Source: Bretschneidera sinensis (lineage: Eukaryota; Streptophyta; Magnoliopsida; Brassicales; Akaniaceae). From it: a DNA stretch of 64,000 nt. The stretch's first letter is position 1. Each line of letters starts with the position of its first letter. Below, piece by piece: positions 49,523-61,651 of the stretch. Below the pieces are notes generated by a model. The model did not search any database, was not told the origin of the DNA, and was given only the letters and a program-made list of their open reading frames with translations. Both the position numbers and the translations under genes were made by a program. Location of the stretch: the NCBI GenBank assembly GCA_023935145.1, contig CM043698.1:23445501-23509500 (forward strand), given 5' to 3'.

Positions 49523-50091
49523 TCAAGGCAGTTGTGGCTCCATCTGGTTTTCCTCTGGGTAAGTAATCCGAAGCATCATATCTTATATATTATTTGGTTT
49601 TAGGGATAACAATTCAGATGTTTTTCTAAACTGCCTATTATATGAATTCTTAGATTGAACCACTTCTTGTTTAGGAGTGGCACATTTATATATCCAAGCA
49701 GGGGGCATTGGTATAACACAAGTTATGCTTATTGTTATACGCATAAGCTTTATTAGAATTGATGTTGATCTAGATATGACTAAGCACAAGTTATACGCAT
49801 AAGCTTATTGTTATACGCATAAGCTTTTTTCCAAGGCAGTTGTGGCTCCATCTGGTTTTCCTCTGGGTAAGTAATCCTAAGCATCATATCTTATATATTA
49901 TTTGGTTTTAGAGATAACAATTCAGATGTTTGTCTAAACTGCCTATTATATGAATTCTTAGATTGAACCACTTCTTGTTTAGGAGTGGCACATTTATATA
50001 TCCAAGCAGGGGGCATTGGTATAACACAAGTTATGCTTATTGTTATACGCATAAGCTTTATTAGAATTGATGTTGATCTAGATATGACTAG
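49523..50091 (+). repeat. Tandem duplication of ~260 bp downstream of the TNL pseudogene
   Basis: The sequence starting CAAGGCAGTTGTGGCTCC at 49527 recurs at 49833. Both copies are near-identical through GATGTTGATCTAGATATGACTA. A short spacer rich in TTATACGCATAAGC joins them. Differences are few, so the duplication is recent. Confidence 0.9.
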
Positions 50092-50394
50092 GACAGAGAA
50101 AAGAACACTTGGATTTCAAGTTTTAAAACCCAAATTAGAAACCATATGTTGATATAGAAGTAATTTTTGGAAAGGTTCATTTATTTGATGAGTTCTTTAG
50201 ATATGTGAAAAAAGATCAAAGATTTAATTCCTATTTGTTCTGTTTAATTTTGACATAGGTTTATAAGTGGATTTGATGTGCTTTACTATCCGAAATTATC
50301 TTGAAACTGTTCTTAAAGGCTCATCCTGCTGAGGCTCTCGTCTCTTTATTTATGCTTTTCAATCATTCTTTCTGATGTTCTATTTGGATTTTGC

Positions 50395-51015
50395 AGTTGT
50401 GAACTTGGCATTGATTGATCTTCCTGGACTTGTATACAAAAGGTAGCTGTCGGTGAGTTATGTGATTTTTACATTTTCCACGTCTGTTAGTGTTTGATTC
50501 CTCTTTTCATTTCATTAGATTCATTAGATAACTGATTTATTGAATATGGTTAGGTCCTATATTGGGAAGGTAATTATCATCTAAAACTCTGAAACGAAAC
50601 TAACACTTGGTAATGCTATGTTATAACATTCCTTTTGCCAGTTCTACTACATGGCAGGGTGTACATTTTAGTCATTGCCTTTTTATGATTATGGGTCAAG
50701 AAAAATTCTTGCTTAGTACAGTTCCATGAGATATACATGGTACAAAAGTCCATTTCATCATTGAATGAAAATAAAATATCTTTTTTTGTCTCTCTTCTCA
50801 TACCATTTAACGAGGAGATGGACATTGTACCATATATCTTTCATTGTACTGTGTCAGGCAAGAACTTCTCCTAGGTCATATCAGCCCCGTTATAGATATT
50901 TTGGCTGATAGTTTGTCATAAATTTTTGGATTTAGATTCTCGAGGAAAGAGCACATAAGCCATTGTATCCTTGGTTTGGTGTTGTTAATCTCGAGTTGAC
51001 ATTGATGTAAGTATC
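50395..51015 (+). pseudogene. Dynamin-related protein (DRP1-like) exon remnants
   Basis: After an intact acceptor (TTTGCAG, 50390-50396), the sequence encodes VNLALIDLPGL, which contains the GTPase G3 motif DLPG. Then, after small indels, AAGGTAGCTGTCG precedes a GTGAGT donor, which fits the TKVAV sequence that follows in plant DRP1. At about 50960-51010 the stretch LYPWFGVVN followed by CTCGAGTTGACATTGATG matches the PWVGVVNRSQADIN region with a deletion. Stops and frameshifts show that these are fragments. The G1 (P-loop), G4 and GED parts are missing. The solo LTR at 51072 cuts in immediately after. Confidence 0.65.
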
Positions 51016-51209
51016 GATACAAGTGCTGCTTTGATGCAGAGAGAACCAGTATTTTTAGAGTACCCCAGAGTTGCAATACCCGTATTTGTAAAGTAAGGGT
51101 AAAGAAGTACTTTAATAAATATGAAGCAGAGTTAAAATAATATATAGATACTGTTAAATGCAAAAAGTTAAATTAAAAAAAAATTGGGACGTCCAACAAA
51201 AAGAAAAAT

Positions 51210-51242
51210 AAAAAGAAAAGAAAAGAAAAGAAAAGAAAAAAA
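51210..51242. repeat. (AAAAG)n microsatellite
   Basis: Run of AAAAG units within the solo LTR. Confidence 0.8.
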
Positions 51243-52080
51243 AGCGAATAACATGGCAGCACCTGCTGCCAAGTTAATGCATGTAAAACAAGTAAGCAGT
51301 TGTGTGGAGGCTGGTGGGGGACTATCGAAGATTTTCAAAAAAAAATCTTATATATACTTATACGTAAATGTTAATTTTACATTTACTACGTTTAGTTTCC
51401 TTCAAATCACTCTATTTCTTTAAATATTTGGAGACCAAAAGAAAGGTTAAAAGAACAAAATTTTAAAGGGTTTTATGGGGGAATTTTATAGAGAGTCACG
51501 AGAAGCTATCAAAAAAACAGAAGGTAATAACGTAATGTTTATTTTTGAATTTTTAGCATAAATGAAATTTCTCAGAATTCAAAGTGAGAATTTTCAAAGG
51601 GTGTGGTTTATGAAGAATTGTAGAATAAATCAAAAATTTAATATAAATATTATATCAGGTGTTGATGATCAGAGGAAATTACTGAGAGGAACGGGAAATG
51701 TAAGGAGGTTATCCACGGGCAGCTTTAAGTGCTACGTGGTGAGTTAGATTTACTTTAAGTAATCTAAATAAAAATGAAATATCTAGTGATAATATTAAAA
51801 TAAATTATTAGGTTATGCTTTGGTGGTGGATAAAAATTTAATTGATAGGTATGATATAAATATTGGACATGTAGAAAATTATTATGTGGAAGAAAATATT
51901 ATTAGAATAATGAGCTGATTTAATAATGATGGTGATAGATAAAATTCTTGATGAGTTATGATTAATAAATGAATGTGATATATGAGGAGAAGAAATTAAT
52001 GAAATTTATCAAGTAGAAATTCGAGGAAAGACAAAGTAGATGAATTTAAATATTTTGAATTCATGTTGTTTTTATATCAT

Positions 52081-52161
52081 ATGCATATTTCATATCATTG
52101 TTCATATGCATATTTCATATCATTGTTCATATGCATATTTTATATCATTGTTCATATGCAT
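52081..52161. repeat. 25-bp tandem repeat, 3.2 copies
   Basis: Units beginning ATGCATATTTCATATC start at 52081, 52106 and 52131, with a partial unit after 52156. They are almost identical. Confidence 0.9.
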
Positions 52162-52213
52162 ATGCATTAAATAAAAGAACCAAAAGAATCGGGAAGCGGC
52201 CGGTCTAATTGAA

Positions 52214-52325
52214 AAACCATGACAACTGGTATATACTGGAAATAAAAAGGACTCCGTGACAGCCGGCAAATGCTAGAAATAAATGAAATACCGTGACAGC
52301 TGGTATATGCTGAAAATAAAAGAAC
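52214..52325. repeat. ~37-bp imperfect repeat, 3 copies
   Basis: Three copies of CCGTGACAGCTGGTATATGC, followed by TGGAAATAAA-like sequence, occur within the solo LTR at about 52217, 52253 and 52290. Units differ at several bases. Confidence 0.65.
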
Positions 52326-52999
52326 TGGGAGGGGATCGGTCTAAGATAATAAAAACATGTCGACATGTGGGAACACATTCCCATAATAATAATTCATGCA
52401 TTGCATCTGTTTTATATGTTGATATCTTTACTGAATGTTGTTGATGTTATGCATGTATTTGTAGATAAACGAGTTTCACATAGAGAGATAGCTACAGTGA
52501 GAAAAATACATAGAAATATGATATGATAGGAATTATTTAAATGTTAGACATTATGCTACTATCCAGTTATATGAGAGATAAATAATTAAATATTAAAAGA
52601 CTATTTATGCAATTTGAGTACTTGTAAATTTAATTCACTAAGCTTGTGAAGCTCATCCCTCATTGTACAATAATTTCAGGTAGCAGGCAAGACAAATAGT
52701 CTGGTGGGTTGAGAGTTAGACGAAATCATTTTCTGTAAGCCACGTACGTGTTAATATCCTCAAACAAATGAGAAAATGAAATATAAAAATTTTATTTGTA
52801 AATATTCATGCATTTTACGTTGTATATTATGTTTAAGTTAATATCAGAATGATACAAAAGAAATTCTGTTAGTATTATTTTTATTGTTGCATATATGTGT
52901 CGTGCTTGGATTTTTAAAATGTGATGACATCGTCTCGGGGGTGGCCAACCCGAGATGGGTCGTTACAAGAGTAGAGTTATCTCGCTCACAAATTCCAAG

Positions 53000-53634
53000 C
53001 ATGGTCGAGAGTACTTCACAAGCGGGAGAACACATGAACATGAGTTTGATATACATGGATGAACACCAATATAACTCAAAAACGAAAGCTTAAGCTCATG
53101 AGTTTTGGGCTCAAATCATGTATATAACCACTCTTATCTTTTATTTTATTTTTTTTTATGTGGAATAACTCACAAGTAAATATCCTAACACAAATATCTT
53201 ATATACCAAACTCCCCCTTGAATAGAATCAAGGGTCACGAGATCAACAGAAGAAACCAACCAAACTCAACCATGGGGATAGACAAGCCATGAGAGTCTTC
53301 ATGTAACAAAATGTATAACAAGGCACACATAACAGTTTTTTAAGAAACTGTAGGTACACAAACGTTTCTCATTCATAGACTTAACCACTGGGTAGCATTG
53401 TGGGAGTCACACATCATGACCAATTTGAATCAAACTCTGATATCACTTGTTAAGGTCGAGAGTACTTCCATGCGCGAGAACATATGAACATGAGATTGAT
53501 ACACATGAATGTGCATCAATATGACTCAAAAGCTTAAGATTATGAGTTTTGGGTTTAAACCATTATATATAACATACTTTTTATTCATTTTTTAATTTTT
53601 TTATGTGAGATAACTCACATGTGAATATTCTAAA
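53000..53634 (-). mobile_element. TRIM-like element with two ~190-bp LTRs
   Basis: Two diverged direct repeats, about 53000-53192 and 53451-53634, share GGTCGAGAGTACTTC, TGAACATGAG and the ATGTGRRATAACTCACA block. Between them the minus strand has TGATATCAGAGTTTG next to the right repeat, resembling the primer-binding site TGGTATCAGAGC. A polypurine AAGGGGGAGT lies next to the left repeat. The interior (about 250 bp) has no coding sequence. This is the structure of a terminal-repeat retrotransposon in miniature. Confidence 0.65.
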
Positions 53635-54251
53635 AGTATACTTATCAATTTTTTGTATGTAAATTGATGGACTATGTTACCAAGTTATTATAATTTGGGG
53701 TTTTCTTGCCATACACTTGCATATGTGAATCATTGTATAAAACTTTATTTATCTAATGCAGGGAATATTATACATGATAATGGGGACTTGCCGTGCATTT
53801 GATCAAGAGTGCATGTTTTACAGCTGAGAAGTCAATCCCTTAGAAACCAAACATGGTAGCTGCTTTGATCTCAACCCAGATTTCTTGGGTCAGAGCAGAC
53901 AACATGTTCCTCTTGTATGATGAGTTTATATAATTTGATAAGTTTAAAGAACATCTTCTTAACAATTAGTCCTATGTTAAGGTATCATTTAAAGTGTGTT
54001 TAGATGAGGTAACTGGGAGGAAGGCAAGGGGAGTTATGTTGCCTTTTAATATTTAAGAGTTATTTTATTTTATTTATTTATTATTTTTATATTTTAAATG
54101 AGGATAGGGTTCATTCAAAATCTCTAATATTCAAAACCCCACTTTTGGAGGTGAAATATTTGAGTGTACCGGATGTAACTTGTACCGGGTACATACCAAC
54201 CGTCCATCAATATAGAGAGCAACTTTTTCTTTTTTGATGGATGGTTGAAAG

Positions 54252-54510
54252 GCACCCAAGAATTTCTTCTTTTGAGGTTTTTGGAGTATCTCCATTGAAT
54301 CACTTAAATTTGAAATACTAAAATTACTCTTATTGGTGCACACAAGAATTTCTCCTTTTGGAGGTTTTTAGAGTATCACCATTTAATCACTTAAACTTGA
54401 AATACCAAAATTACCCTCATTGGTGCACCCAAGAATTTCTCCTTTTGGAGGTTTTTCGAGTATCCCCAGTTAATCACTTAAACTTGAAATATCAAAACTA
54501 TTTTCATTTA
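54252..54510 (+). repeat. 86-bp tandem repeat, three copies
   Basis: Units beginning GCACCCAAGAATTTCT start at 54252, 54339 and 54425, spaced 86-87 bp. Each carries GGAGGTTTTTGGAGTATC, AATCACTTAAA and TTGGT. They are modestly diverged. Confidence 0.9.
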
Positions 54511-54555
54511 TGTTTGTTATTTACAAGTAAAGACTTTATAAATACTTCTCCATAG

Positions 54556-55040
54556 GGGTGAAATTGAGTTGAGTAGCTTGACTTGAAAAGTGGCTCGTAA
54601 CTCGATTAAATTGAACTCGAGCTTGAATTGTAATTTTGACTCGATTAGCTTATCGAGCCGAGCTCGAGCCGAGCTCAAGTAATGTCAAACTTGGCTTGTT
54701 TAGCTAGCGGGCCAACTCGATTTAATCAATAAATTAAATAAATATTATATATAATTTATTTATTTTATATATATATATATATTATAAAAAACATATATAT
54801 TTATTTTATTTTAAAAAATATACTAGTTTTTAATTTTATTTTTAAAATTATATTTATTATTTTATATCAAAAAGCTCGGCTTGAGCTCGAGTTCTAGTTG
54901 GCTCACGACCCGGGCTCGAGCATGAATTTCACTTTACGAGTCGAGTTTGAGTTCAATTTTTTAATTCGGCTCAAATAAATATTTTACTTACGAATTGAGC
55001 TCAAGCTTGCCTCAACTCGAGTTGGACTCGGCTCGAATTC
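54556..55040. mobile_element. CTCGAGC-rich non-autonomous element
   Basis: About 480 bp rich in the motifs GCTCGAG, CGAGCC and AGCTCGAGC in both orientations around a TA-rich centre (54735-54870). The left half (CTCGAGCTTGAATTG, CGAGCCGAGCTCGAGCC) and the right half (GGCTTGAGCTCGAG, GAGCTCAAGCTTGCC) are roughly inverted. Similar sequences are common, dispersed repeats in plants. The precise class and ends are uncertain. Confidence 0.5.
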
Positions 55041-55228
55041 TCCTCTATCTCTCGGTACTCTGCTGCAGCATGTTGCTGCCACTTTCATCGTGTCATGTCT
55101 CCTTTGCACAAGATCTCCTTTGCACCACGTATGATCAAGAAGCATATCTTTTTATCAGATTATTATTTACAACCTTTCTTTCGTAAAGAAATTGAGTTAA
55201 GCATATTTTATCTCTTCGATCGATTTTA

Positions 55229-55843
55229 TGTAAGAATTTAAATATAATCTAAACATGCTAAATAACTTAAATAGCATATAGATTAAATGCGGAATTATAA
55301 AGACCGTAAACATACCTCCAGTCATTGAAACTTTTCACTTATACAATCCGCTATTCTCTCGATATTGGTTCTTCTAGACTCTCAGAACTCTCTTCAATTT
55401 GATGGTGTATGAAAGAAAATGAGAAGTACCGAGTCTAGAGACCAAACCTGTATTTATACATGTTCTTCCATCAAGAACGTCCGTCCGTATTCCATACGCT
55501 TGTTACCACAATCAATGGATAGCCAAAGGGTTAAACACGGACCATATATTGGTTGGTTACATATACCTTATACTCTCAATACAACCATTGAGAATATGAA
55601 CCAACATTCCTTAAGCATACACCTTGTGTTTTTTCTCTAACACTCTAACTTACTAACTCTTAATATGCTCTATGGTTATCCTATTTATAGGAGAAATGCA
55701 CTAAGAATAATTGAATTAATTTGGCCACAATTAATGCTTAGTGGAGCACATCTACCTCCACTTAATTGCCACAATTAATACTTGAATTTATTACAACTAT
55801 CTCCACTTATTAATTGCCACAATTAATGCTTGAATTTATTACA
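55229..55843 (-). repeat. 3' LTR of the copia element
   Basis: 615 bp, TGTAAGAATT...TTATTACA. The terminal part holds three tandem AATTGCCACAATTAAT-type blocks, also present in the other LTR. Confidence 0.93.
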
Positions 55844-56139
55844 TTCTCCCACTTGGTCCATATGTTTAACCTAACTTAATCCCATTGATATATTTTAAGA
55901 AGTAAATACATGAATCATAGCGATAAGTCTTCTAAGAGTGAGTATTACCTTCCATGTATTACGATGCATTTAGTTCATCAAGTATTATTCTTCATGTGGT
56001 AACATTTCTTAATGAATAAACCTTATGTTTATTCTTGGTCCTATACATATGAATTTTCTCAAAGAAATTAAGGTGCACATGAATATGAGAAAACATCAAA
56101 ATATGTAAGAGTTTCATTTAATAAACTGTATGTATACAC

Positions 56140-59100
56140 TTACAAAGTGGAACCAAGTCCCATTTTCTCTACATGATCCTTGAATTTCAAAGGTGGCATG
56201 CCTTTAGTCAAAGGATCAGCGATCATCAATTCAGTGCTAATGTGTTCAATGACCACTTTCTTTTCTTTTACACGTTCTCTTATGGCTAAATACTTAATGT
56301 CGATGTGTTTATTTCGACTTCCACTTTTATTGTTTTTAGCCATAAAGACAGCAGCTGAATTGTAGCAGAAAATTCTCAATGGCCTAGATATAGAATCCAT
56401 GACTCTAAGCCCAGAAATGAAACTCCTAAGCCATACACCATGTGAAGTGGCCTCAAAACAGGAGACGAACTCGACTTCTATAGTAGAAGTAGCAGTCAAT
56501 ATCTGCTTGACACTTCTCCAAGAAACAGCTTCACCGGTTATTAGAAAAATGTACCCTGATGTTGATTTACGTGAATCAACACAGCCAACAAAGTCTGAAT
56601 CAGAGTAGCCAATCACATCCAAATTGTTCGTCTGTCCATATACAAGCTTGTAGTCTTTAGTTCCTTGAAGATACCTCATTACTTTCTTTGCAGCTCTCTA
56701 GTGGTCTATACCTGGGTTACTTTGATATCGCCCTAACATCCCTACAATAAATGCAATGTCAGGTCTAGTGCAGACTTGAGCATACATAAGGCTTCCGACT
56801 GCAGAAGCATATGGAATGTTCTTCATGGATTCCCTCTCAAAATCGTTCTTCGGGCATTGGTTCAAATTGAACCTATCATCCTTCACAATGGGAGCTACAC
56901 TTGGTGAACAATCTATCATCCGAAATCTCTCTAAAACTTTGTTGACATAGGTTTCTTGTGACAGACCTAAAACACCTCGAGGTCTATCTCTATGGATCTT
57001 AATGCCAATGACATAAGATGCCTCACCCATATCTTTCATATCAAAATTTTTAGAGAGAAATTGTTTCACCTCATGCAACAAGCCCTTATCATTGGTTGCA
57101 AGTAAAATATCATTCACATATAAAACAAGAAAACAAATTTTACTCCTACTGACCTTCTAGTATATACATTGATCCATGGGATTTTCAACAAAACCGAATG
57201 AAGAAATTATTTCATGGAATTTAAAATACCATTGACCGAAGGCTTGTTTTAAACCGTATATGGATTTCCTAAGCTTGCAAACCAAATGCTCACCATCATT
57301 AGAGGAGAAACCTTCAGGTTGTTTCATATAAACCTCCTCCTCTCGATCTCCATTAAGAAATGCAGTTTTCACATCCATTTGTTGCAGCTCAAGGTCAAAA
57401 TGAGCAACTGATGCCAAAATAATACGAAGAGAATCTTTCTTAGATACAGAAGAGAAAGTTTCTGTGTAATCGATTCCTTCTTTTTGAGTAAATCCCTTAG
57501 CAACGAGTCTCGCTTTGTATCTCTCAATGTTGCCTAATGAATCTATCTTGGTTTTAAAGACCCATTTGCAACCAATGGCCTTTGCCCCATTAGGCAACTA
57601 TACAAGATCCCAGACTCCGTTGCTTTTCATGGAATTCATCTCTTCCTTCATGGCATCGTGCCACATGGTTGACCCATTGCAACTTATGGCCTGTGAAAAG
57701 GTTTCAGGATCATTTTCGGCTCCAAAATGATAGTCAGATTCGTGTAGATACACAATGTAATCACTAGGAATTGCTGATCTCCTGACTCTAGTAGATTTTC
57801 TTAATGTTGTACCAATATCTCCCAGGGGAGCTTGTGGTTCAACTGGTTGTTCAGGAACTTGTGGTATTTCCTGAACTACTTGATCTATTAGAATGTTGTC
57901 AGCAGCTTGTGGAACCTCAATGATTGATTGGTCAACATGAGCTTGTACTTGAGGCGTGTTATGAACTATAACCAATCTATCATTTGATGAAGGTTGAGAT
58001 TTTGTATGATCATGTGCAGGTTCTGTATGATCATGTGCAGGAACTAAGTTCCTGAACCGATCTCTCCCTCTGATCATGTCATTCTCTAGAAACTTAGCGT
58101 TTCTTGATTCCACAATCTTAGTAGTATGTGTTGGACAATAAAACCTGTAAACCTTGGACCTTTCGGCATATGCAACGAAATACCCACTAATGGTCATCGG
58201 ATCCAGTTTCTTCTCTTGTGGGTTATAAATCCTCACCTCAGACGGACATCCCCAAACGCGCATATGTCGCAAACTCGGTTTCCAACCTTTTCATAATTCA
58301 AATGGTGTCTTGGTAACAGCCTTGGTTGGAACTCGATTTAATATATACGCAGCCGTCTTTAGTGCTTCAGTCCACAAGGATGTAGGAAGGTTGGAGTTGC
58401 TAAGCATACTCCGCACCATGTCCATCAATATTCGGTTTCTTCTTTCTGCAACACCATTCTGGTCTGGGGAACCAGGCATAGTGTATTGGGCAACAATCCC
58501 ATGTTCTTGAAGAAACTTGGCAAAAAGACCAGGTGCTTGTCCACTTTCTGTGTATCTACCATAATATTCTCCACCTCTATCGGATCTCACAATTTATATT
58601 TACTTTCCGCATTGGTTCTCAACTTCAGTCTTAAAGACTTTGAAGGCATCCAATGCTTCATTTTTCTTATGAAGCAAATAGATATACATATATCGTGAGT
58701 AATCATCGATAAAACTGACGAAATATTTCTGACCATGTGCGTCCATGTCTGGACAACATATATCAGTATGAATGATTTCTAATATGTCCGAACTCCTATT
58801 AGCACCTTTCTTGGACTTGTTGGTCTGCTTTCCCTTAATGCAGTCCACACAAGTCTCAAAATCAGTATAATCTAGAGTACTAAGTACCCCTTCATTCACT
58901 AATCTCTTAATTCTTTCTATGGAGATATGTCCTAATCTCTGGTGCCATAACATAGAGGAGTCATCGTTAATATTACACCTTTTAATTCCAGTTTGAACAA
59001 GCATTGAACTATAAGTGGCATTATTTTGTAAATAAAGATGATAAAAACCATCAGTCAAAATACCATTCCCAACACAATCAATTTTATAAAATAAACTGAA

Positions 59101-60240
59101 AGATGTGTCTTGAAAATTAAAGGAATATCCAAATGGTATAAGTCTGGAAACAGAAATCAAGTTTCGTGAGAAACTTGGTACATAAAAAGTCATTTCCAAT
59201 TTTAAAATAAAGCCACTACTTAAAGTTAAAATGCAAATTCCAATCGCCTCCACATGTGAGCCCATCTTGTTGCCTGATAAGATGCTTTACTCACTTCCTA
59301 CTGGCTACCTTAGGTTTTGCATACCCTGCAAGGAGTTTGCAATATGGATTGTAGATCCAGAATCAATCCACCAGGTGTTAATATTAACATTAACCATATT
59401 AGATTCATAACAAACAAACGAGGTTGGATTACCTTTCTTCTCAAGCCATTTTTGGAATTTGATGCATTCCTTCTTCATATGTCCCTTCTTTTTACAAAAG
59501 AAACACTTTTCTTCTTTCTTGATATCAGCTTGAGGTGGTATTTTACCTTTCCCCTTCTGATTGGCTTGAGATTTGATAGGTTTAGCTTTGTCCTTCCAAC
59601 GGGTAGTAGCCAGCATTGCACTTTCACCCAGTTCCATCACAAGTCTCTCTTCTTCTTGAACAGACATGGTCATTAATTCATTAATTGACCATTTATCTTT
59701 ATGTGTGTTGTACGAGATTTTGAAAGGCCCGTACTGAGTTGGAATGGTGTTCAGAATGTAGTGCACTAGGAAGGATTCCGACATATTAACCTCGAGTTTC
59801 TTAAGTTGAGCCGCAATGTCACGCATTTGCATTATGTGCTCACGCACCCCTTTTACGCTGGTGAGTCTGAGGGATGATAATCTCATTATCAGGATGCTTG
59901 CCAATGCCTTTTCTGAAGTGACGAATTGATCGTCAATGGCTTTCAACAAATCGCGGACTTTCTCATGCTAGTCGACAGAACCACGTATACCAGTAGTTAT
60001 CTTAGTTTTGATAAACATTACGCTGAGCCAGTTGGATCGCTCCCATCGCTCATATAGCGTGACAGCAGCTGGAGTGCTGTTATCGACGATTGCCGGTGGT
60101 TCGTCCTTCCTAATAGCATAATCTATGTCCATCCACCCTAGATGGAGAAGAATCCTCTCCTTCCATACCTTATAGTTATCTCCCCTAAGTTCGGGTATGT
60201 CACAACGGATATCAGAGAAACTAGTGGGTTGAGTAACTGC
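56140..60240 (-). pseudogene. Copia gag-pol polyprotein, one frame with multiple stop codons
   Basis: A single minus-strand frame encodes, in order: gag (IPELRGDNYKVWKERIL, then UBN2-type helices); a zinc knuckle CFFCKKKGHMKKEC; the protease active site WWIDSGS; gag-pre-integrase LWHQRLGH and CVDCIKGK; and integrase with Asp in HTDICC, Asp in FIDDYSRY and Glu in [10 protein letters not shown] follows (GCKWVFKTK, QMDVKTAFLNG, LYMNDILLA), then RNase H (GYSDSDFVGC, KHIDIKYLAIRE, ADPLTKGMPP). In-frame stops are near 59968, 59305, 58600 and 58594, and at 58288, 57598, 57157 and 56698 (low coordinate of each). No frameshift is needed anywhere. The RT catalytic box reads YMND rather than YVDD, so one catalytic Asp is replaced. 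The element cannot make a functional polyprotein. Confidence 0.9.
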
Positions 60241-61637
60241 ATAAAGTCCAAAAGCTTATGTCAAGATTTGAGGTCTAATTTTTCTAAATTGCATGTTTTA
60301 TCAATGTAAAAACACGCTGAAATTAGATCTAATTTCATTAAAAATTACCTGTGTGCTAAATTTTAATTCAATAAGATTCTTTATACTTTATGATAAATTT
60401 TATCAAACTATTTTTACTAAATTCATAATGTATTTTATGATTACAGTTTGATGTTTTTCTATCTTTAAACTTTATGATAAAACTATTAAATTAATTCTTC
60501 TCAACTCCTGTGGGTAAATTAAGAAAAACTAATCTTAATATATTATCCTAATTAATTATATAAACACAATAAAATTCCTGTGGGGGTAAAATCATTATAT
60601 TCATATAATTAATTACAATTAATGTCCATTATGTGATCCTAATCCACTTAATATATAATTTTATATAATTAAAGACGTTGTGGCTACTCTTTAAATATTT
60701 TAAAATTATATGGTTCACTAGACATTTATATTTACTATATTTTAGGCTCTACTTAATGCCTAAAAGCAATTACACAGTAACATAATAGGCAATCACTAAG
60801 AGTGCTCCCAGGATAATTGGTCGGGACAAAGCCTCATTAAAAACCAGAATCCTTAGACAGAGCATTGTCCTAGATCATGCTGTCTTATGCCAACTACAAA
60901 TTATTTATGAATTATTCATAATTTTTAACTTAATTGTTTATAGTAATGTATTATGAACCTTAATGTGTTATGCACAAATTAAGTTTTATGAGAATAACCT
61001 AAGTTTACATAATCTAACAATATCTAAACTTAATAATATGTTATCATATGTAAATAAAGTTCTCATAAATAAAACATAAATTGCATAATTAAACGTAATA
61101 TTATGCAATTAATTTAATTCAATGCACAAAACAAACTCATTCTAAAAGCATGAATTGAAAAACAAAAGCATGCTAAAAATGAGCATTTACTGAAATTGCA
61201 TATATAGAACTAACATAAATAGTATATATACGTAATCTTAATTTGAGCAAAATAATCACAAAATTAAAAATACATGCTCAACATTAAATTATTTATGCAC
61301 TAAAACTATTTAAAATTAAATTGCATGCATAACCCAAAAAAGTTATATATACATAACACATAATTTTAAGCACATAAATAAAATAAATACCTATAAGGGT
61401 TTATAAACTTTATTTTTGCAAATAATTACAAATCATATGCAACATAGTAAAAATCCATAAAATTAGCTTCCAAGATTTTAAAACTCAGAAATACTAGAAA
61501 TCAAATTTCCTAATGATTTCTAACATTATTTTCCATAAAAAAATACTCGAAAAACAAACTTTGAAATCAAATTATTTTTCGAGTATAAATCGAAAGTATT
61601 ACAGATTGCTTAATACTTCAAGGCAGAGGCAAACAAT
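60241..61637 (-). other. Leader of the copia element (non-coding)
   Basis: AT-rich region between gag and the primer-binding site with no open frame of note. The gag start codon could not be placed with confidence: the conserved gag frame runs up to about 60270 without a clear ATG. Confidence 0.6.
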
Positions 61638-61649
61638 GCTCTGATACCA
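61638..61649 (-). other. Primer-binding site of the copia element
   Basis: TGGTATCAGAGC on the minus strand, two bases inside the 5' LTR boundary. It is complementary to the 3' end of plant initiator methionine tRNA. Confidence 0.9.
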
Positions 61650-61651
61650 AA

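Larger units (their letters stand above)
51072..52967 (+). mobile_element. Solo LTR, probably Ty3/gypsy, TSD AGAGT
   Basis: It starts TGCAATACCC and ends GGGTCGTTACA, giving the TG...CA and short inverted ends typical of gypsy LTRs. It is flanked by AGAGT on both sides (51067-51071, 52968-52972). The length is about 1.9 kb, and no internal genes, primer-binding site or second LTR were seen. Internal sub-repeats are listed separately. Orientation is uncertain. Confidence 0.65.

Noticed and set aside
54131..54555. Short frames with repeated VFRVSPFNHLNLKYQNY-like peptide
   Set aside because: The repeat derives from the 86-bp DNA tandem repeat; not a gene.
59317..59676. 119-residue plus-strand frame
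   Set aside because: It is the antisense of copia gag, whose domains are plain on the minus strand.
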